From contig CAVUYM010000011.1 in assembly GCA_963745675.1 (NCBI GenBank), positions 62,001 to 126,000 on the forward strand: 64,000 bases of DNA. Reading direction: 5' to 3'. Shown here in pieces: positions 59,634-64,000 of this stretch. The translations under genes and the position numbers were made by a program. Source of the DNA: JAUIIK01 sp963745675 (GTDB lineage Bacteria > Chloroflexota > Chloroflexia > Thermomicrobiales > CFX8). The notes beneath the pieces were generated by a model. That model was not told the DNA's origin. It worked only from the letters and a program-made list of their open reading frames with translations, and searched no databases. Numbering within the stretch: position 1 is the first letter of the stretch; each line of letters begins with the position of its first letter.

Positions 59634-60161
59634 TTAGTAATCGCTGGAGCCATCGTCTGCCGGAAGGACCAGATGATCGGTGTCCCAGGAGTTCTCCTCG
59701 ATCAAGCGGTAGTCAGGCGCGGCGGCTGGAGTGGATTCTTCGCCGGCTAGCCGGGCGCGTGCGTCCCAGTCCCAGCTGTTTGATTCGATGAGACGAATCT
59801 CCTGGACTGTGGCCGGCGTCACGTAGTCGAAGCTGTTCTGCTCGCTCAGCCGGATGCTGGCGACGCTGGCGTAGTTGGCCGCTGGCTGGTAGTCCCAGCT
59901 GTTCTCTTCCAGGAAGAGCGCGTTGACCGGTTAAGCCGCTGCATAATCGAAGCTGTTCTGCTCGATCAGCTGGATCTGGGCTAGCGGGTCGGCTGCGACG
60001 GTTGGTTGCGCCTGGCTATTGCTGCCGATGAGCGGCAGTTCGACCTGATCGTTCAGTGCAATCGCGCCGATAGTTGAGGCGGCCAGCAGTGCCAGTCCGA
60101 TTGCGCCTGCCGTCAGTCGGTTGAAGCCATTGCCGCGTGTCAGAGTGGTTGGTGCCTGCAT
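59634..60161 (-). CDS. Repeat propeptide 3 (NS[FW]D type), interrupted by an in-frame stop
   Basis: The leader MQAPTTLTRGNGFNR, hydrophobic stretch (LTAGAIGLALLAASTIGAIAL) and VELPLIGSN are those of propeptides 1 and 2. The repeats differ: IQLIEQNSFDY, FLEENSWDYQ, IRLSEQNSFDYV, IRLIESNSWDWD and RLIEENSWDTD, so the unit is [IL]-x-L-x-E-x-N-S-[FW]-D. A TAA at 59931-59933 stops the frame after 76 codons, yet the same frame continues with four more repeats to 59634, giving 174 residues, close to the sisters. The stop is a single substitution (GAA, CAA or AAA would fit), either a sequence error, a young mutation or read through. ATG 60161 by alignment; AGGAGA upstream. Confidence 0.65.
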
Positions 60162-60215
60162 GATCATTCTCCTTTTTCTGTGGGCTCTCTGCCCTGCACT
60201 CAAATCTCTATGACT

Positions 60216-60249
60216 CCACTCTAGAGATCGGCGCCCGGCCTCACATCGT
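60216..60249 (-). promoter_or_regulatory. Conserved promoter of propeptide gene 3
   Basis: ACGATGTG (60249-60242) and CTAGAGTGG (60224-60216) with 17 nt between, 81 nt upstream of ATG 60161. The surrounding sequence differs from genes 1 and 2, so the boxes stand out as functional. Confidence 0.65.
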
Positions 60250-60283
60250 CCGGTTGACCTATTCGAAATGTCTACCCAGGGAA

Positions 60284-60342
60284 TGCGCATATTGTGCAGT
60301 CTTATGCGCAGGTACGCAGTCGGTCACGAAGCAATATGCGCA
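60284..60342. promoter_or_regulatory. Operator-like TGCGCATA sites, cassette 3
   Basis: TGCGCATA (60284-60291) and TATGCGCA (60303-60310) form an inverted repeat with 11 nt between them; TATGCGCA recurs at 60335-60342. The position above the promoter corresponds to that of the CCGTA dyads in cassettes 1 and 2, but the sequence is different. Confidence 0.6.
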
Positions 60343-60384
60343 GTGATTGCGAGAGCAGTGATCTGATTTCTGGTGAGTGGGGAG

Positions 60385-63300
60385 CTATCCGCTATTCAAC
60401 TCGGCCCAGCGGGCGACGGCGGCGGCGCGGGAGTTGACACCCAGCTTGTTGTAGACGGAGCGGAGATGCTGGGCGACGGTACGTGGCGAGATGTAGAGCG
60501 CCTCCCCGATCTCGGCATTCGTCGCGCCAGTCGCGGCGTGCTCCAGCACCTCGACCTCGCGGTTGGAGAGACCAGCGGGGTGCTCTGTTGGGTGACGTGC
60601 GGAGCCCCGCCTCGATCTGGTCGGCCCGTTTCAGCGAACTTTGGCGCCGAGTTGAAGTACAGATCGTGCGTGCTGCGCGGAGCGAACCGGCTTGCTTCCT
60701 CGGCATCGTCCCTCGCGGCGGCGAGTTCGGCGAGGGCGAGCAGGGTGAGCGCCTGTTCGTATTGCGCTTCACAGCGTTCGGCGAGTTCGAGTGATGTCTG
60801 GAGATGCTCTGTTGCCTCATCGTATCGACCGGCTTCGGTGTCGAGTTCGCCCAGGAGGCGGTGTGCGGCGATCAGCGCAAGCGGCTGGCGAGGATCGCTG
60901 GCACTGATGAACGCTGATTCGGCATGACCGATGGGCGTTGTCCGGGTCGTCAATTATAGCGATGGTAGCGAGCCGGAGCAGGCTGGCCTCGGCTCTCCCG
61001 ATGACGGCACCGCTCCAGTCCAGCCAGTGCTCTAGCGCCTCAATCCACATCCGCGCGTTCTCAAGATCGTCTGCATCGAGCGATAGCGATGCTGCAATCT
61101 GTAGCGCGGAAACTGAGACGTCAAAGTTCGCGTTTCCCGGTTCATCGGGCCGGAGATTTGGGAACCGTCGCCGGACTTCATCCCAGGCCGCGTCCGGGTT
61201 ATTGTCCTCGGGTGCCAAAGTTCCGATAGCTTGTAACAGGAGCGGTCGCGCGAACGGCCATCGACGAACTCCGCCCGGGCGGCGAATTAGGCTGCGAGGG
61301 CGATCCCAATGTCCTTCGAGCAAGTCCACAGGTACAGCATGGATTGAAGCGGAATCGTCAGTAGGCATGATTTCCCTTACCTGCATGACGATACTCACTT
61401 TATCTTCCGTAATCTGATGACGCTCACGAATGTTTTCTGTGTCATACAAGATAAGATTCAACAATCTCTTGTGAAGCGTGGCGACAATCAATAGTTGGTG
61501 GCTAAGTGTTTGATATGTATCAAGCGCTTGTTGGCGCCACTGTTCCGCAAGCTCGGGATGGCCGAGTGCGGTGTATGCGTTACAGAGCCCGAGATAGGCA
61601 TCCCGGCAGAAGTCCTGCATGAGCGGTTGATCGTACTGAATAGCTTGCTCCGTACCTGTGACGAAGCGCTCACCGATTTCGATAGCTCGATGAAAGTAGC
61701 CCGCCCCGCTCAGTTGCAAGATGAAACTATTGGCGACATTGTTGACACCCGGATGAGCTCCAACTTTTGCCAGCCCGCTGGCTGAAATGCGATGTGGATT
61801 TGCGAACGCATCTGCCGGGAACATCGATTCAATTGCCTTTCTCGCGGCTTCTTCCTCCTCAGGCGAGACATCTTCTCGGGTGTGATAGGCCTCTTCCATG
61901 TCCCGAAGGCCTGCCCGAAAGTCACCCCTATTGCAGAGCAACAGGCCGCGGTTTGAGCGACTTTGGGCATCCAGCATTCGATTTCCAGTCAGTTGAGCAA
62001 TGCTAATTGCGTCATCGAGATAAGTGAGGCCACGGGTTCGGTCGGTGTAGCGCAGTAGGTGACCGATATGACCGAGTAGCCAGCCGCGCGACGGTTCGAG
62101 TCTGGTCCCCCTCCATCAGTGGTAATGCTGATTCGTAGTGGTTGACTGCAATAGTAAGTGCATACTGTTGTTCGGCTTGAAGTCCGGCGCGTAGGAGCCA
62201 GGACGAAGCTCGGGGGTCGCCCGATTCCTGGAAATGGTGTGCAACAGTGTCGGGATACGCGTTCGGCCATCTCGCTTAGCATTCTCCAGTGTGCGATGCC
62301 AGCTGCGACGCCGGTTGAGGATGAGGGATTCGTAGAGGGCTTCGCGGAGTAACGCGTGGCGGAACTCGAGTGCGTCAGGCGATGCCGCCTCGCCGAGCAT
62401 GCGCGTTTCGAGCGCTTCGGCCATCACCCGATCGAAAGCGTCCTCATCCAACCCCGCCACTTCTTGCCAGAGGTCGACTGGGACGATCTGCCCGATCACG
62501 GCGGCCACTTGCAGCGCAGCCAGCGTCTCCGGCGTCAGATTGGAGAGGCGCTGGTCGAGCACCTGACGCAGGAGCAGCGGTACCTGTACACGCTCTAGCT
62601 CTCCGAGAGCCCATACACCGTTGGATCGTTGCAACTCCCGTTCGTCTTCAAGTCCCTGGAGGATCTCCTCAGCGAAGAAGGGATTGCCTTCGGAGCGCTC
62701 GGCGACGTGCTCGACCAGGCGCTCGCGGTCGGAATCCTCCAGGTCGTATCGGCTTAACACCATCTTCCGAATGTCATCGCGGTCGAGCTGGTGGAGATGA
62801 AGACGGTGTGGCTGACTCTCACGGACGAGCAGTGGCAGCAACTGGTAGAGCTCGTGCCGCCGGGTGAGCTCGTCATCGCGATAGGTCGCAATGAGCAAGA
62901 ACGCGGCCTCTTCAAGCGACCGGGCAAGATAGCGCAGTGCTTCCAGGCTGGCGGAGTCAGACCAGTGCAGATCTTCGAGGACGACAACCAGTGGTTGAGT
63001 CTCTGCGATCGAGGCGAAAAAGCGGCGAGCCTCTTCAAAGAGTGCCGTCTGGCTGCCGACCTGTCCCATGGCGTCGGAATCGCCAAACCAGGATGGAACG
63101 GCTGGCTGATCGTCCTGTGGGGCGTAACCGCGGAGAGCTTCGGCCCAGGGGCCATAGGGCGGGGTCGTCGTCAGGTCGTAGCAACCACCGGTAAGGACGA
63201 GGCAGCCCCGCTGCCGGGCTTCTGGACGAGGTCGTCGACCAGCGTCGTCTTGCCGATGCCGGCTTCGCCGCTGATCAGGACGAGCGAGCCGTGGCCGGCG

Positions 63301-63396
63301 ATGGCGTCGTCGAGGTATTGCCGCAGCTGCGCCTGTTCGCGTTCGCGGCCGACGATATGGGCTGGTTGAAGAGAGGCTCGCCACGGGTAGCTCCAC
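60385..63396 (-). CDS. LAL-type LuxR regulator 3 (AAA ATPase, TPR, HTH; about six frameshifts)
   Basis: About 1,000 codons. IVGREREQAQLRQYLDDAI and ISGEAGIGKTT (Walker A), then LVVVLEDLHWSDSASLEAL, TPR-like repeats (for example AYLGLCNAYTALGHPELAEQW) and a LuxR domain in a last frame, LSNREVEVLEHAATGATNAEIGEAL, SPRTVAQHLRSVYNKLGV. The HTH differs from regulators 1 and 2 at recognition-helix positions (AQHLRSVYN against SSHLTAVYT). Shifts lie near 63360, 63215, 62270, 62100, 60945 and 60590. GTG 63396 is a tentative start. Propeptide gene 3 follows at 223 nt. It is divergent from the hydrolase gene at 63488. Confidence 0.8.
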
Positions 63397-63487
63397 GCGA
63401 TCGTTGTTCGGATGGGCAGATATGTGGTCTGATGATGACTATAGCATCGAGTGGAGAGCAGCTTGAACTGGCGAGAAGGGAACAGGT

Positions 63488-64000
63488 ATGCCAAAGGTTG
63501 ACGTCGGTGGGCTATCAATTCACTACGATCAGCGGGGAACCGGTCCCGATGTCGTCCTGCTGCACGGGATCGGCGGCAATACCCGACTCTGGCGCTATCA
63601 GTTGGAGGGTCTTTCGGATGATTTCCGGGTGACGGCCTGGGATACGCCGGGTTATGGCGGCTCGGATGATCCCGATGGCGATGACTGGACGATGGCCGAC
63701 TACGCCGAGCGGCTAGCCGCGTTTCTAGACGCAATTGGGATCGAGCGGGCGCACATTATCGGCCAGTCCTGGGGTGGCGTGCTGGCGCAGGAGTTCTACC
63801 GGAGCTATCCCGAGCGCTTTGATTCGCTGGTGCTCTCCGATACCTATGCCGGTGGCAATGCTCAGCCCGCCGAAGAGCGCGACGCAGCCCTGCAAGCGCG
63901 GCTGACGGCTCTCGACACGATGACGCCAGCCGAGATGGCCCGTCGGCGGGTGCATGCGCTGCTGATGCCGGATGCTCCGGAAGCTCTGGTGGCCGAGGTC
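63488..64000 (+). CDS. Alpha/beta-fold hydrolase (partial, runs off the window)
   Basis: The visible 171 residues begin MPKVDVGGLSIHYDQRGTG. Oxyanion part LLHGIGGNTRLW, acidic part AWDTPGYGGSDDPDG, and nucleophile elbow IGQSWGGV (Ser). The frame is open to the edge at 64000, so the acid and His residues lie outside. Ribosome site AGGGAACAGGT precedes ATG 63488. It stands 91 nt from the start of regulator 3, divergently, so the two may share control. Confidence 0.85.
   Translation, partial: MPKVDVGGLSIHYDQRGTGPDVVLLHGIGGNTRLWRYQLEGLSDDFRVTAWDTPGYGGSDDPDGDDWTMADYAERLAAFLDAIGIERAHIIGQSWGGVLAQEFYRSYPERFDSLVLSDTYAGGNAQPAEERDAALQARLTALDTMTPAEMARRRVHALLMPDAPEALVAEV

Noticed and set aside
51931..63396. 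Classic RiPP cluster
   Set aside because: No modifying enzyme, dedicated peptidase or exporter gene is found within or next to the cassettes, so a RiPP label is not supported.

Overview
The window looks like a piece of a Chloroflexota genome, most probably from the Thermomicrobia. The clearest hint is the C-terminal domain of the secreted protein at 17713-20420, which I remember from many secreted proteins of that group. A high-GC codon bias, several DinB-like proteins and family-5 peptide permease genes fit. The placement rests on memory, not on a search.

Layout: 1-1.5 kb holds the end of a respiratory iron-sulfur/NrfD module, divergent from a NarL-type two-component pair (1.7-3.9 kb). Next come a small monooxygenase-like gene with treT and galT (4.2-6.8 kb), a set of small stand-alone genes (7-10.5 kb), a peptide-type ABC transporter (10.7-14.5 kb) and two aminotransferase-fold genes (15.1-17.4 kb). 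A beta-helix exoprotein, a beta-propeller glycosidase-like gene and two sugar-oxidoreductase genes follow (17.7-24.1 kb). A REP-associated transposase with flanking palindromes lies at 24.15-24.92 kb. Then come mutY, a HAD phosphatase, small unknowns, an M42 peptidase, eutBC, an aminomutase-type aminotransferase, hicBA, a gamma-glutamyltransferase and an NHL protein (25-36.9 kb), then argG and a four-gene hydrolase/amidase unit (37-43 kb). A BNR propeller coupled to a methyltransferase, an M20 peptidase and an arsM-arsR operon close the ordinary part (44.9-51.8 kb).

The most unusual region is 51.9-63.4 kb. Three copies of one cassette stand in tandem on the minus strand. Each has a large MalT/LAL-like AAA-ATPase/TPR/LuxR regulator followed by a gene for a small exported protein made of short repeats. 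The three small proteins share a leader, but two carry GEG-centred repeats and one carries NS[FW]D-centred repeats. Their promoters share two boxes 17 nt apart, about 80 nt upstream of the ATG. Cassettes 1 and 2 have a CCGTA-N4-TACGG palindrome, while cassette 3 has a TGCGCATA palindrome and a different recognition helix. I propose a family of regulator plus repeat-propeptide systems; the function is unknown.

Caution: about forty apparent single-base frameshifts interrupt otherwise well-conserved genes throughout the window. Most are probably sequencing or assembly indels, so I give full gene spans across them and name the approximate shift points.
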